Below the pieces are notes generated by a model, which had not been told where the DNA came from, ran no database searches, and was given only the letters and a program-made list of their open reading frames with translations. DNA of 64,000 nt, taken from contig JAWXCK010000080.1 of the NCBI GenBank assembly GCA_034408855.1, positions 28,678 to 92,677 on the forward strand, read 5' to 3'. Numbering within the stretch: the stretch's first letter is position 1; the number at the start of each line of letters is the position of its first letter. Of this stretch, positions 55,830-63,719 are shown piece by piece. The stretch is from JAIYDQ01 sp034408855. GTDB lineage: Bacteria > Planctomycetota > Planctomycetia > Pirellulales > Pirellulaceae. A program made the position numbers and the translations under genes.

Positions 55830-56846
55830 ATGAGTAATACACCGGCCGGACTTGAATTCGAATCGCCAATCTTGGCTATCGATGAAGAGTTGCGATTATT
55901 GCTTCAGCTCAATCAGAGCGACGAAGCAACCGAAGTGCGAATCAAACAATTGCGACGCCAGTGGACTGAGACAACGCGTACGGTTTATAGCCAACTCAAT
56001 CCGTGGCAGGTCGTCCAAGTTGCTCGTCACAAGGATCGTCCTTATACAAGAGACTATTTGAATTTAGCCTTTGATGAGTTTGTTGAACTGCATGGCGACA
56101 AGTTCTTCGGCGACGATCGGGCTATGCTGACTGGCTTTGCAAAATTAGATCGTCATAAAGTCATGGTGGTTGGGCATCAAAAAGGCCGAACCTACAAGGA
56201 ACGATCGGTTTGCCACTTTGGCTGCGCCCATCCTGAAGGATATCGCAAAGCCATGAGCAAAATGAGGCTGGCAGAAAAGTATGGTTTGCCGATCATTTGC
56301 TTCATCGACACACCCGGTGCCTTTCCGGGAATTGGTGCCGAAGAGCGCGGGCAATCGCAAGTCATCGCCGAGAGCATGTTCTTGATGAGCCAACTGAAGA
56401 CGCCGATCATTTGCGTCGTCATTGGCGAAGGTGGTTCCGGAGGCGCACTGGGTATTGGCGTTGGCGATCGGATTGCAATGCTCCAGTACTCGTACTACAG
56501 CGTTATTAGTCCGGAAGGCTGTGCCGGGATTCTTTGGAAGAGTCACCAGTTTGCGCCCAATGCGGCAGAAGCGTTACGCTTTACCTCTTCGCATTTATTG
56601 CATTTGGGAATCGTCGATGACGTAATCGAAGAACCGCTGGGAGGTGCTCATCGCGACCACCAGCAGATGGCGGCGCGGTTGAAAAAATATCTACTTCGAA
56701 TGCTCGAAAAGCTTGGATCACAACCTCGCGAACAATTGCCGGTTCGGCGATACGACAAGTTCCGCAAGATGGGCGTCTATCTTGAACAGCTCGCCGACGG
56801 GAGCGTTCGAACCGTCGGCAATCCGATCACTGCCGACATGGTTTAG
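55830..56846 (+). CDS. accA: Acetyl-CoA carboxylase carboxyltransferase subunit alpha
   Basis: With AccD moves the carboxyl group from biotin to acetyl-CoA, giving malonyl-CoA for fatty-acid synthesis. The 338-residue protein has the coiled N-terminus (EELRLLLQLNQSDEATEVRI), then NPWQVVQVARHKDRPYTRDY, FVELHGDKFFGDDRAM, ICFIDTPGAFPGIGAEERGQ and IGEGGSGGALGIGVGDR, all family motifs. Length is standard. AccD is not in the window, as in many genomes where accA stands apart. A family B REP arm follows four bases after the stop, then the dif-like site. Confidence 0.97.
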   Translation: MSNTPAGLEFESPILAIDEELRLLLQLNQSDEATEVRIKQLRRQWTETTRTVYSQLNPWQVVQVARHKDRPYTRDYLNLAFDEFVELHGDKFFGDDRAMLTGFAKLDRHKVMVVGHQKGRTYKERSVCHFGCAHPEGYRKAMSKMRLAEKYGLPIICFIDTPGAFPGIGAEERGQSQVIAESMFLMSQLKTPIICVVIGEGGSGGALGIGVGDRIAMLQYSYYSVISPEGCAGILWKSHQFAPNAAEALRFTSSHLLHLGIVDDVIEEPLGGAHRDHQQMAARLKKYLLRMLEKLGSQPREQLPVRRYDKFRKMGVYLEQLADGSVRTVGNPITADMV

Positions 56847-56850
56847 CACG

Positions 56851-56872
56851 TGGCGTAAGCTTCCAGCTTGCG
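56851..56872. repeat. Family B REP arm after accA
   Basis: TGGCGTAAGCTTCCAGCTTG (56851-56870) is the reverse complement of the copies at 10105 and 38927. A small perfect inverted repeat GCAAGT-C-ACTTGC lies nearby at 56899-56911. Confidence 0.75.
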
Positions 56873-56922
56873 TCAAATCTCAATGACACGCCGGAATAGC
56901 AAGTCACTTGCACCTCGGAATA

Positions 56923-56950
56923 ACGTCCGATAATGTTTCTTATGTTCGGT
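56923..56950 (+). other. dif: Candidate dif site (XerC/XerD chromosome dimer resolution site)
   Basis: A 28-bp site with the dif layout: left arm ACGTCCGATAA, central hexamer TGTTTC, right arm TTATGTTCGGT. The right arm matches the E. coli XerD arm (TTATGTTAAAT) at eight of eleven positions. The left arm shares the inner ATAA and position 5, and the spacer begins TGT as in E. coli. It lies in the 280-bp space between accA and a CvpA-like gene, exactly where the polarity of GGGNAGGG octamers flips. Identification rests on this double agreement; the left arm alone is weak. In-frame ORFs across this gap look spurious. Confidence 0.65.
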
Positions 56951-57126
56951 TGAGTATAGATTTTTCCCTGGGAATTCAGCGGGTTTCAATATTCGCTGAC
57001 TGTACGCTGCTATGCACTCTTCACTACTCTGGCAGCCCCACTCGCTCGATGCCGCCAATTCGCCAGCCACTATTTCGGACACGTCCAACGCGTTCGGAAA
57101 TCGCCGTGCATTGCGAAAACGAAACA

Positions 57127-57912
57127 CTATCGAATGCCGGGAAGGACATCCGAAAAGTTGTTTTCGCCTGACGGCCAGTTGGTGCCCGGAAGCTGATTCG
57201 AATTAGGGGATGAAACGGGTGTTCCTGGCGAAGGCGTCTGCCAAAATCCGTTTCCAAATTTCTCTAAAAAAGTCGGTTCGTTCGGCAGAGTGTTATTCGA
57301 GCCCGAGCCAAATCCGAAGCCGCCCCCCTGCCCTTGGCCGATCCCATTGGGGAGGATTCCGCCAAAACCAGGAGTGCTTGCTGTCGACCCGTCGCGCTGT
57401 TCTAGTCGGCGTTCGACTCGCTCTAGGTATGGTCGTACGATCTGTTCCACTTCTTTGGGCCAAACAATTCCGTTGGTCGCCGCAAGAATTTGACTGATAT
57501 AGGAACCGCTTCGCGAATCAACGATCGCTTGCTGCTGTCGAGGCCCCAAGAGTGTTACCGCAAACATCGTGATCAAGAGGCAATAAAGGACGCCTTTGCC
57601 GAGTCCCACCAAGGCTCCCAACTGGCGATCAAAATCGCGCATTCGCATCTGATCGATCGCGTTGCTCAATAACCGAAAGACGAGCCAAATGATGAATGAC
57701 GAGCCTGCATAGAGGAGCAACATGGCCAGGAATCCATTCCACGGTTCTTGTGCATGAATCATTTTGGCGACGTCATTGCGAAATGTGTAAGCCACAAAAT
57801 AGCTCACAACGATCGATGCAAGCGATGCGACTTGCCAAGCCAAACCTTTGATCGCTCCCATAAAGGTTGCGATCCCGAGGACCACAAGCATGATAATGTC
57901 ATAAATCTGCAT
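57127..57912 (-). CDS. CvpA family inner-membrane protein
   Basis: 261 residues from ATG 57912. Four hydrophobic helices in the first 150 residues (YDIIMLVVLGIATFMGAIKG, VASLASIVVSYFVAY, FLAMLLLYAGSSFIIWLVFR and GKGVLYCLLITMFAVTLLG) match CvpA, a family first linked to colicin V export and needed for envelope robustness in some bacteria; molecular role unsettled. The C-terminal 110 residues are Gly/Pro/Asn-rich and probably disordered, longer than usual. I chose the ATG at 57912 since it starts MQIYDIIML directly before the first helix; the extended frame to 58002 looks non-coding. Confidence 0.85.
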   Translation of the reverse strand: MQIYDIIMLVVLGIATFMGAIKGLAWQVASLASIVVSYFVAYTFRNDVAKMIHAQEPWNGFLAMLLLYAGSSFIIWLVFRLLSNAIDQMRMRDFDRQLGALVGLGKGVLYCLLITMFAVTLLGPRQQQAIVDSRSGSYISQILAATNGIVWPKEVEQIVRPYLERVERRLEQRDGSTASTPGFGGILPNGIGQGQGGGFGFGSGSNNTLPNEPTFLEKFGNGFWQTPSPGTPVSSPNSNQLPGTNWPSGENNFSDVLPGIR

Positions 57913-58100
57913 AGATCGATTCGCTTCCCACCAACTGGATGACAATGTTGAACGTCCCAAGCGATTTGTATACAGGATGGTCCCGGCCAATTTAAAGAGC
58001 AATCGGGAATGCTGCTATTGTTTTTTGGCGGTACCGCAAAACTGCGCAGAAGCAAGGCAGGGGGGCGTAACAAATGCCGCAAGGATATGCGAAAAAATGT

Positions 58101-58174
58101 AGCGGTGCGGCGCGAGCCGCCCGGTGGTACGTGAGGTTTCCAACGCTTTACCGGACGGCTTGCGCCGTTCCGCT
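58101..58174. repeat. REP-like inverted pair before the YdjM-like gene
   Basis: AGCGGTGCGGCGCGAGCCGC then CCGGT (58101-58125) is inverted at 58150-58174 (ACCGGACGGCTTGCGCCGTT then CCGCT). The two arms form a long imperfect stem over a 24-base loop, about 110 bases before the next start. It explains the false N-terminal extension of that frame. Confidence 0.7.
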
Positions 58175-58283
58175 ATCTAAACCCTGCGACATTCGGGGGG
58201 GGTGCGCATCGACATTTTCTATTAGTCGTGCCCCGAAGTGGACTTGGTTTCCATCGACGGATTTAGGTAGCTTGCCTGTTGTC

Positions 58284-59009
58284 ATGGCTGATTTCAAAAC
58301 CCACATTACCTTCAGTTCGATGTGCGGCGCTGTTTACAGTGTCGCAGGTTATCGCGCGGGCGTACCTTTGGAAGCGTGCATCGTTGCGGGTGGTCTATGC
58401 AGCGTCAGTGGCATGCTACCGGATCTCGATAGCGATTCGGGGATTCCGCTTCGTGAAGCCGTCGCGCTATCGTCGGCAGTTGTGCCGATGCTCATGGTCG
58501 ACCGATTGAATCACGTCGGCTACTCCCACGAAACGATGGTAATGATCACAGGCTTGATTTATGTGCTAATACGATTTGGTGTTGCCGAAGTTTTTCGTCG
58601 ATACACTGTCCATCGCGGCATGTGGCATAGTATCCCGGCAGCTCTGACGAGCGGCATGATCGCGTTTATGCTCTGTACTTGCGAAAACATGTCGGTTCGA
58701 CTTTTCAAATCGTTAGCCGTTGTCATCGGTTTTATGAGCCATCTGATTCTCGATGAAATGTGGTCTGTCGATTTCAAACGAGGAAGCTATCGATTCAAAA
58801 GCAGCTTTGGTACGGCCCTTAAGTTTTGGGGCAAAGAGCGCTTTCCTAATTTGATCGCCTATTCGATCATGATGTTCATGGCCATCCTCGTCTATAACGA
58901 CCGAGGCTTCATGGAACGCTTCAATCACGAACAGCCGAATAGTCAGCATACGGCAACCGAAGTTATCAAAGACCTCTGGGCAAATACTCAAGCTTGGCTG
59001 ACACGATAG
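58284..59009 (+). CDS. YdjM/DUF457-type membrane metal-dependent hydrolase
   Basis: 241-residue inner-membrane protein of the YdjM family, whose members carry conserved His/Asp residues for a metal but have no agreed substrate. MADFKTHITFSSMCGAVYSV starts the protein, then GMLPDLDSDSGIPLR, HRGMWHSIPAALTSG and HLILDEMWSVDF give the metal-binding His/Asp sites, between four to five hydrophobic helices. ATG 58284 is chosen because the longer frame to 58074 reads through a REP palindrome. Its 3' end overlaps the convergent dtd gene by 22 bases. Confidence 0.87.
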   Translation: MADFKTHITFSSMCGAVYSVAGYRAGVPLEACIVAGGLCSVSGMLPDLDSDSGIPLREAVALSSAVVPMLMVDRLNHVGYSHETMVMITGLIYVLIRFGVAEVFRRYTVHRGMWHSIPAALTSGMIAFMLCTCENMSVRLFKSLAVVIGFMSHLILDEMWSVDFKRGSYRFKSSFGTALKFWGKERFPNLIAYSIMMFMAILVYNDRGFMERFNHEQPNSQHTATEVIKDLWANTQAWLTR

Positions 59010-59458
59010 CTCGACACGTCGTTCGTATCCAGGAAAATCGTCACCGGTCCATCGTTGACAAGATGGACTTGCATGTCGGCTTGGAAGACACCTGTTTGGA
59101 CAGGAATGTTCCGACGGCGAAGCTCGTCACAAAACGATTCATATAAATGCTTGGCGATCACCGGTTCAGCCGCATTGGTAAAGCCAGGTCGGCGACCTCG
59201 ATAGCAGTCGGCGTAAAGTGTAAATTGACTCACAACGAGGACCGAGCCTCCGATTTGCGAAACCGATAAATTCATCTTCCCCTCCGCGTCGGCAAAAACG
59301 CGAAGCCCCGCAATGCGATCGGCTAAGTAGGCGGCTTTCTCGACGTCATCCCCCTGCCCTACTCCTAAGAGAACCAAGAAACCTTTGTCGATCGAGCCAA
59401 CGGTTACCTGGTCGACGACTACTTTGCTCGACGTGACGCGTTGGATGACCGCTCGCAT
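58988..59458 (-). CDS. dtd: D-aminoacyl-tRNA deacylase
   Basis: Hydrolyses D-aminoacyl-tRNAs (and Gly-tRNA-Ala) and so keeps D-amino acids out of proteins. The 156-residue protein starts MRAVIQRVTSSKVVVDQVTV and has SQFTLYADCYRGRRPGFTNA, the catalytic segment, and NDGPVTIFLDT near the end, containing the cross-subunit Gly-cisPro motif in the form GP. Length is slightly above the usual 145-150. The last 22 bases overlap the convergent YdjM-like gene, so the two share their 3' ends. Confidence 0.96.
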   Translation of the reverse strand: MRAVIQRVTSSKVVVDQVTVGSIDKGFLVLLGVGQGDDVEKAAYLADRIAGLRVFADAEGKMNLSVSQIGGSVLVVSQFTLYADCYRGRRPGFTNAAEPVIAKHLYESFCDELRRRNIPVQTGVFQADMQVHLVNDGPVTIFLDTNDVSSYRVSQA

Positions 59459-59627
59459 AGAATTTTCAATCTCCGGGAGTTCGACAGTTTACACCGCCGG
59501 TACAAATAGACTTTGGAAATGACGTTGGCTAGAGTAGCATATCGAGATCGATTTTTCGATCGGTCGTATTGCCGATACGATCCACCAATCCAAAGCATGC
59601 ACGTCGCCACACAAAGCAAACTTACCA

Positions 59628-60746
59628 TTGACTGAAAAACAAGAGTTCGAGCAGCCCATCGACCGTGATCTTCTCCCGTTGATCGGAATCACGATGGGCG
59701 ATCCTACGGGAATAGGACCCGAGATCATTGTGCGTGCTTTAATGGAGCCGAAGGTGCGGCAGGTGTGCAAACCGTTTGTCATTGGTCGCCCGAACATTTT
59801 TCGCCGAGCGATTCAAATGGTGGGGGCATCGTTAACGGTGCATGAAATAGATTCGTTGGATCGCGACACGTTGACCACAGCTTCCAATCGCGACTGGTCG
59901 ACGAGCGACTCCCCTCCCCTGCTTTGCTATACAGCGGGCTCGGCGGATGCCGATCTGGCCGTCGAGCCGATCATTGATCGCCGTGGCGGTGCTGCCGCTC
60001 ACGATGCGTTAGTTATTGCGGCGAAAGCCGCGTTGGCAGGCGATCTCGATGCGATCGTCACCGCACCGCTTCACAAAGTGGCGCTTCGCGAAGCTGGCTA
60101 CGATTGGCCAGGTCACACCGAGCTGTTAGCGCATCTTTGCGGAGTAGAGCAGTATGCGATGATGCTCTATTTACCTCCTGGAAAAAAAGACCGTGGCGGC
60201 CCGGCTGGTTTAGGCGTTGTGCATGTGACGTTGCACATGGCCCTTCGAGATATTTTCGAGCACTTAAGTAGCGACGCTATATTTGAATCGATCGAACTCA
60301 TTCATCATACGTTTACGAAACTGCGAACCTCGTTCGGGCTTACCCCCTCCCCTGCCCTGGCCGTCGCAGCCTTAAATCCTCACGCTGGTGAAAGCGGGCT
60401 CTTTGGTGATGAAGAGAGCCGCATTATTGCACCGGCTGTCCAACGTGCGGTAGCTCGTCATTGGAACGTTGTTGGACCGTTAAGCGTCGATACGTTGATG
60501 CCGGCCGCCGTTGCTGGGAAATATGATGCAGTCGTTGCGATGTATCATGATCAAGGCCACATTGCTTTGAAGCTGTTGGATATGTTTGACGCGGTCAACA
60601 TTACGCTTGGAATTCCTATTGTGCGAACGAGTGTTGCACATGGTACTGCCCACGACATTGCTTGGACCAACCGAGCCACGTCAGGCGGTATGGTGCAGGC
60701 GATACTATCGGCAGCTCGTTTAGGAGCAAAACTCGATGGCATTTGA
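59628..60746 (+). CDS. pdxA: 4-hydroxythreonine-4-phosphate dehydrogenase
   Basis: Oxidises 4-phosphohydroxy-L-threonine in pyridoxal phosphate synthesis (DXP-dependent route). The 372-residue protein has IGITMGDPTGIGPEIIVRAL near the start, GHTELLAHLC, HVTLHMALRDIFEHL, NPHAGESGLFGDEE, GPLSVDTLMPAAVAGK and YHDQGHIALKLLD, with the three metal His residues in GHT, YHDQG and the late HGTAHDIAW segment. It starts with TTG at 59628 and lies 169 bases from divergent dtd. Overlaps the next gene by 11 bases, so translation is probably coupled. About 40 residues longer than E. coli PdxA, mainly a short internal insertion near GKKDRGGPAGLG. Confidence 0.96.
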   Translation: MTEKQEFEQPIDRDLLPLIGITMGDPTGIGPEIIVRALMEPKVRQVCKPFVIGRPNIFRRAIQMVGASLTVHEIDSLDRDTLTTASNRDWSTSDSPPLLCYTAGSADADLAVEPIIDRRGGAAAHDALVIAAKAALAGDLDAIVTAPLHKVALREAGYDWPGHTELLAHLCGVEQYAMMLYLPPGKKDRGGPAGLGVVHVTLHMALRDIFEHLSSDAIFESIELIHHTFTKLRTSFGLTPSPALAVAALNPHAGESGLFGDEESRIIAPAVQRAVARHWNVVGPLSVDTLMPAAVAGKYDAVVAMYHDQGHIALKLLDMFDAVNITLGIPIVRTSVAHGTAHDIAWTNRATSGGMVQAILSAARLGAKLDGI

Positions 60747-61710
60747 ATTCGTTTGCCCTTTTTGTCATGTTCGAAGTCGTGTTGACGATCGATTCGTAGG
60801 GTTGAGTGGCCCGTGCGCCGAATGCGGTAAGCCTGTTACAATGCCTGGTCGCGCCAAAGCAGCATCTTATGAAGAATCACTCGATAGTCATTCCACGACG
60901 TCGAATGGTCCGCCAACCCATTCGTCGATTCCGATCGACCGACTCGAACCTTCCAAATCGCGATCGGTATCTTGGGTCATTGGGCTATTTACGCTTGTCA
61001 TCGCCATCGCCTTAGCTAGCCTCGCGACGATCTTCATCTACCCGACGGCTCGTAACGCAATGTTGTTGCGTCAAAGGACCTTAGGATTATCTAACGCCAA
61101 ACAAATCGCGGACGCGCTCAATACTTACCGGCGAACGCACAGCAGCTATCCTACGCCATCGGTTGTTGATGAATCGGGCAAACCGCTCTATTCGTGGCGA
61201 GTCTTAATTTTACCTCAGCTTGGTTATTCGTCGCTGTACGAGCAGTTTCAATTAGATCAAGCGTGGGACAGTCCCACCAACATTAGCTTGATCCATAAGA
61301 TGCCGCCGGTATTCGCCTGTCCGGATAACTCAACGGCCTTGAGTATGCACCAACCGAATTTTGCTTTGATCGTCGGCCCAGGCACGCTGTTTCCTCCGAG
61401 CGGTGCGATCGATCCCGATACCATGCGAGATAACTCGGCGGAAACACTATTAGTCGTTGAGACCAAAGATGGTCTAGGTTCCTGGACGCAGCCTGGCGAC
61501 TTGGATTCTAAAAATGGAATCATCCTTGGCTCTCGACCGATGGTCGATATCGGCGGTAACTATACTGACTGCGTTATCGCAGTTACCGTCGATGGCACGC
61601 CATTGGCCATCGATCGAGCGATCACCAAGGCGAAGCTCGATGCGATTATTTCGCCCAATGGCGAAGAAGATATCGACCTTAATTTAATCCTGCGAACAAC
61701 GAAACGTTAA
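60736..61710 (+). CDS. DUF1559-type membrane protein with N-terminal zinc ribbon
   Basis: 324 residues. The first 35 residues form a likely zinc ribbon (CPFC at 8-11, CAEC at 27-30). A polar linker leads to one membrane helix (VIGLFTLVIAIALASLATIFI, about 77-97). The periplasmic part has the DUF1559 pattern: NAKQIADALNTYRRTHSSYP, KPLYSWRVLILPQLGYSSLY, AWDSPTNISLIHKMPP and ACPDNS. DUF1559 proteins are greatly expanded in planctomycetes and resemble type II pseudopilin folds; role unknown. It overlaps pdxA by 11 bases and precedes larB by eight, forming a plausible operon, although the functions have no evident link. Confidence 0.88.
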   Translation: MAFEFVCPFCHVRSRVDDRFVGLSGPCAECGKPVTMPGRAKAASYEESLDSHSTTSNGPPTHSSIPIDRLEPSKSRSVSWVIGLFTLVIAIALASLATIFIYPTARNAMLLRQRTLGLSNAKQIADALNTYRRTHSSYPTPSVVDESGKPLYSWRVLILPQLGYSSLYEQFQLDQAWDSPTNISLIHKMPPVFACPDNSTALSMHQPNFALIVGPGTLFPPSGAIDPDTMRDNSAETLLVVETKDGLGSWTQPGDLDSKNGIILGSRPMVDIGGNYTDCVIAVTVDGTPLAIDRAITKAKLDAIISPNGEEDIDLNLILRTTKR

Positions 61711-61718
61711 ACGTAGAT

Positions 61719-62543
61719 ATGGCATCCGACGGTTTTCAACCTACTGAACAAGAATCGCGTGCTTTGATTGAGAAAGCCATTAATGATTTTCAATCGAAGC
61801 AGCTTACAGCTTTTGAATTAAGCGAGCGTATTCTCAAAGCTTCGTCGCATTCAATCGGTTCGCTGACTCCCGATATCGATAGAAGACGACGAAGCGGTTA
61901 TCCGGAAGTTGTTTACTCCGAAGGCAAACCGATCGATACCTTAGTGAAAGTTATCGAACTGCTGCTGCAAAACGAGAAAGATCACGGACACCCAGAGATC
62001 CTTGCGACCAGAGTCTCGATCGATCAAGCCCGTGTCTGTGGCGATCAGTTTGCTCACGTTCGATGGAACAGTCGAGCTCGAACGCTGCGTATATCGAGTT
62101 CGAAACAACCGCTAGCGCCCGAGGCCATTGAGTCGACAAATGATCGATCGGTGGCGATCGTGACAGCGGGTACGACCGACGGGCCAGTTGCCGAAGAGGC
62201 TCTCGAGACGCTGGCATGGATGGGAGTGCGATCGAAGTGGATTCAAGACATTGGCGTAGCCGGACCATATCGTATTTTCGCGCATCTGGATACATTGCGG
62301 GCTGCTTCGGTGTTGGTGGTTGTCGCGGGGATGGAAGGTGCATTGCCAAGCGTCGTTGCAGGACATGTAAGCGTCCCCGTCATCGCGGTACCAACTAGCA
62401 TCGGGTACGGCGCAAATTTTGGTGGCGTCTCAGCCCTGCTCACCATGCTCAACTCTTGCGCGTCCAACGTATCGGTCGTCAACATCGACTCGGGTTTCCG
62501 TGGCGGCTACCTTGCCGGACTCATCGTGAACCGCTCACTCTAA
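61719..62543 (+). CDS. larB: Nickel pincer cofactor biosynthesis protein LarB
   Basis: LarB carboxylates and hydrolyses nicotinic acid adenine dinucleotide in the first step of the nickel-pincer nucleotide cofactor of lactate racemase and related enzymes. The 274-residue protein has an AIR-carboxylase-like C-terminal half: VAIVTAGTTDGPVAEEALET, VLVVVAGMEGALPSVVAGHV, VIAVPTSIGYGANFGG and LLTMLNSCASNVSVVNIDSG, all LarB landmarks. Neither larC nor larE, the later steps, lies in the window, nor a LarA-type racemase. Its end overlaps the convergent serine hydrolase by nine bases. Follows the DUF1559 gene by eight bases. Confidence 0.93.
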   Translation: MASDGFQPTEQESRALIEKAINDFQSKQLTAFELSERILKASSHSIGSLTPDIDRRRRSGYPEVVYSEGKPIDTLVKVIELLLQNEKDHGHPEILATRVSIDQARVCGDQFAHVRWNSRARTLRISSSKQPLAPEAIESTNDRSVAIVTAGTTDGPVAEEALETLAWMGVRSKWIQDIGVAGPYRIFAHLDTLRAASVLVVVAGMEGALPSVVAGHVSVPVIAVPTSIGYGANFGGVSALLTMLNSCASNVSVVNIDSGFRGGYLAGLIVNRSL

Positions 62544-63719
62544 CGCTTTATTAGCTTCTTCCTGAAAGACGCGGCGCAGATCGAAACCGTCCGCGTTCGG
62601 AAGGTTGGCTCGCTGGATCATCAATATGTAGACGCGATGCTTCACCGGATCGATCCAGGCTTGAGTACCATACGCTCCGCCGTGTCCGAAGGTACCTGGC
62701 GAAAGCATCGCGGTGACACCGTTCGGTTCACGAACCACGCAGCAAGCAATCCCCCAGCCATTTCCCGGCGTAAAGCCTGGTACCAAATCGCCGGTCGCGA
62801 TTGTTCGCATCGTCTTTACCGCGTCCTCGGATAAGATTCGCTTGCCATTGGACTGGCCACCGTTTAAAAGCATCTGACAAAATCGAGCGTAGTCACTTGC
62901 GGTTGAAAAGAGTCCGCCGTTGCCGGCGGGAAAGCGATTACGATCAGTCGGTAATTTACCGGAGAGCAGTTTGATTACTGTTTCTTCAAGCGGCCCGTCT
63001 TTGGCTTTGGTGTAGGACTTAGCCAGCCTCGTCATCTGGGTGTCCGACAGATAGAAAGTTGTATCGCGCATTCCTAACGGTTCGCACAATCGTGTCTGGA
63101 CAAACTGATCGAACGGCATTCCTGAAGCGACTTCGACGATACGAGCTGCTGTATTGATGCTCGTCTGGCTGTATTGCCATTTGGAACCCGGCTCGAACAA
63201 AATCGGAACTTTGGCGTAACGCGATGCGGCTTCTTCGAGCGTTTTTGCGGTGTACGCTTCGTCTGCTTTGAGCTCCGCCATACCGGAGGTATGCGTCAAC
63301 AGATGTCGGATCGTAATGACTGGCGACTTTCCATCCGCCATTTTCAAATCGCTCATCGTCGGAAGATGCTTTGTGATCGGATCGTCCAGCGAGAGTTTGC
63401 GATCATCTTGAAGTATCATGATGCAAGCTCCCGTGATCGGCTTGCTCATCGAGGCGATCCAGAAAATGGAATCGGACATCATCGGTTTCTTGTTATTAAT
63501 ATCGGCGTTGCCGACCGCATGCAAATGAACGACCGATTTATCCGTTGCAATCAAAGTCACGATGCCCGCGACTTCGCCTTCAGCGACCGACTTCTTCATG
63601 GCTGCGGCGACGTTCTCAAATATGCTCGCACCCCCCTGCTCTTCCCCGAAGGCCAAACTCGTCGTCAAGCACAGCGAAAAAACGAACGAGTTTACGATAA
63701 GAGAGGATCGAATTGTCAT
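62535..63719 (-). CDS. Exported serine hydrolase, class C beta-lactamase-like
   Basis: Member of the beta-lactamase/penicillin-binding esterase superfamily; such enzymes act on peptidoglycan peptides, esters or beta-lactams. 394 residues from ATG 63719, preferred over 63815 since AAGGAAA lies before it and a signal peptide follows (LIVNSFVFSLCLTTSLAFG). The nucleophile motif is SMSK (S90, K93). The second motif reads YSQT where YSN or YxN is usual. The third, normally KTG or HxG, is GHGGAYG. IRHLLTHTSGM is also typical. The substituted second motif makes a true beta-lactamase less likely; esterase or peptidase is a better guess. Confidence 0.85.
   Translation of the reverse strand: MTIRSSLIVNSFVFSLCLTTSLAFGEEQGGASIFENVAAAMKKSVAEGEVAGIVTLIATDKSVVHLHAVGNADINNKKPMMSDSIFWIASMSKPITGACIMILQDDRKLSLDDPITKHLPTMSDLKMADGKSPVITIRHLLTHTSGMAELKADEAYTAKTLEEAASRYAKVPILFEPGSKWQYSQTSINTAARIVEVASGMPFDQFVQTRLCEPLGMRDTTFYLSDTQMTRLAKSYTKAKDGPLEETVIKLLSGKLPTDRNRFPAGNGGLFSTASDYARFCQMLLNGGQSNGKRILSEDAVKTMRTIATGDLVPGFTPGNGWGIACCVVREPNGVTAMLSPGTFGHGGAYGTQAWIDPVKHRVYILMIQRANLPNADGFDLRRVFQEEANKALE

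Larger units (their letters stand above)
57326..60357 (-). other. Minus-strand cluster of FtsK-orienting type octamers (GGGNAGGG)
   Basis: CCCTNCCC on the plus strand, that is GGGNAGGG on the minus strand, occurs at 57326, 59352, 59922, 60345 and 60350. No plus-strand copy was found right of 54.7 kb. These point toward lower coordinates and so converge with the left-hand set on the candidate dif site. Three lie inside plus-strand pdxA. Confidence 0.7.

Noticed and set aside
56908..57171. Plus-strand open frame across the accA-cvpA gap
   Set aside because: Composition is not protein-like (Arg/Ser/Thr-rich, no domain), and it overlaps the CvpA-like gene and the dif-like site.
58074..58283. N-terminal extension of the YdjM-like protein
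   Set aside because: It translates a REP-like palindrome and a low-complexity stretch; the family starts at MADFKTHITF.
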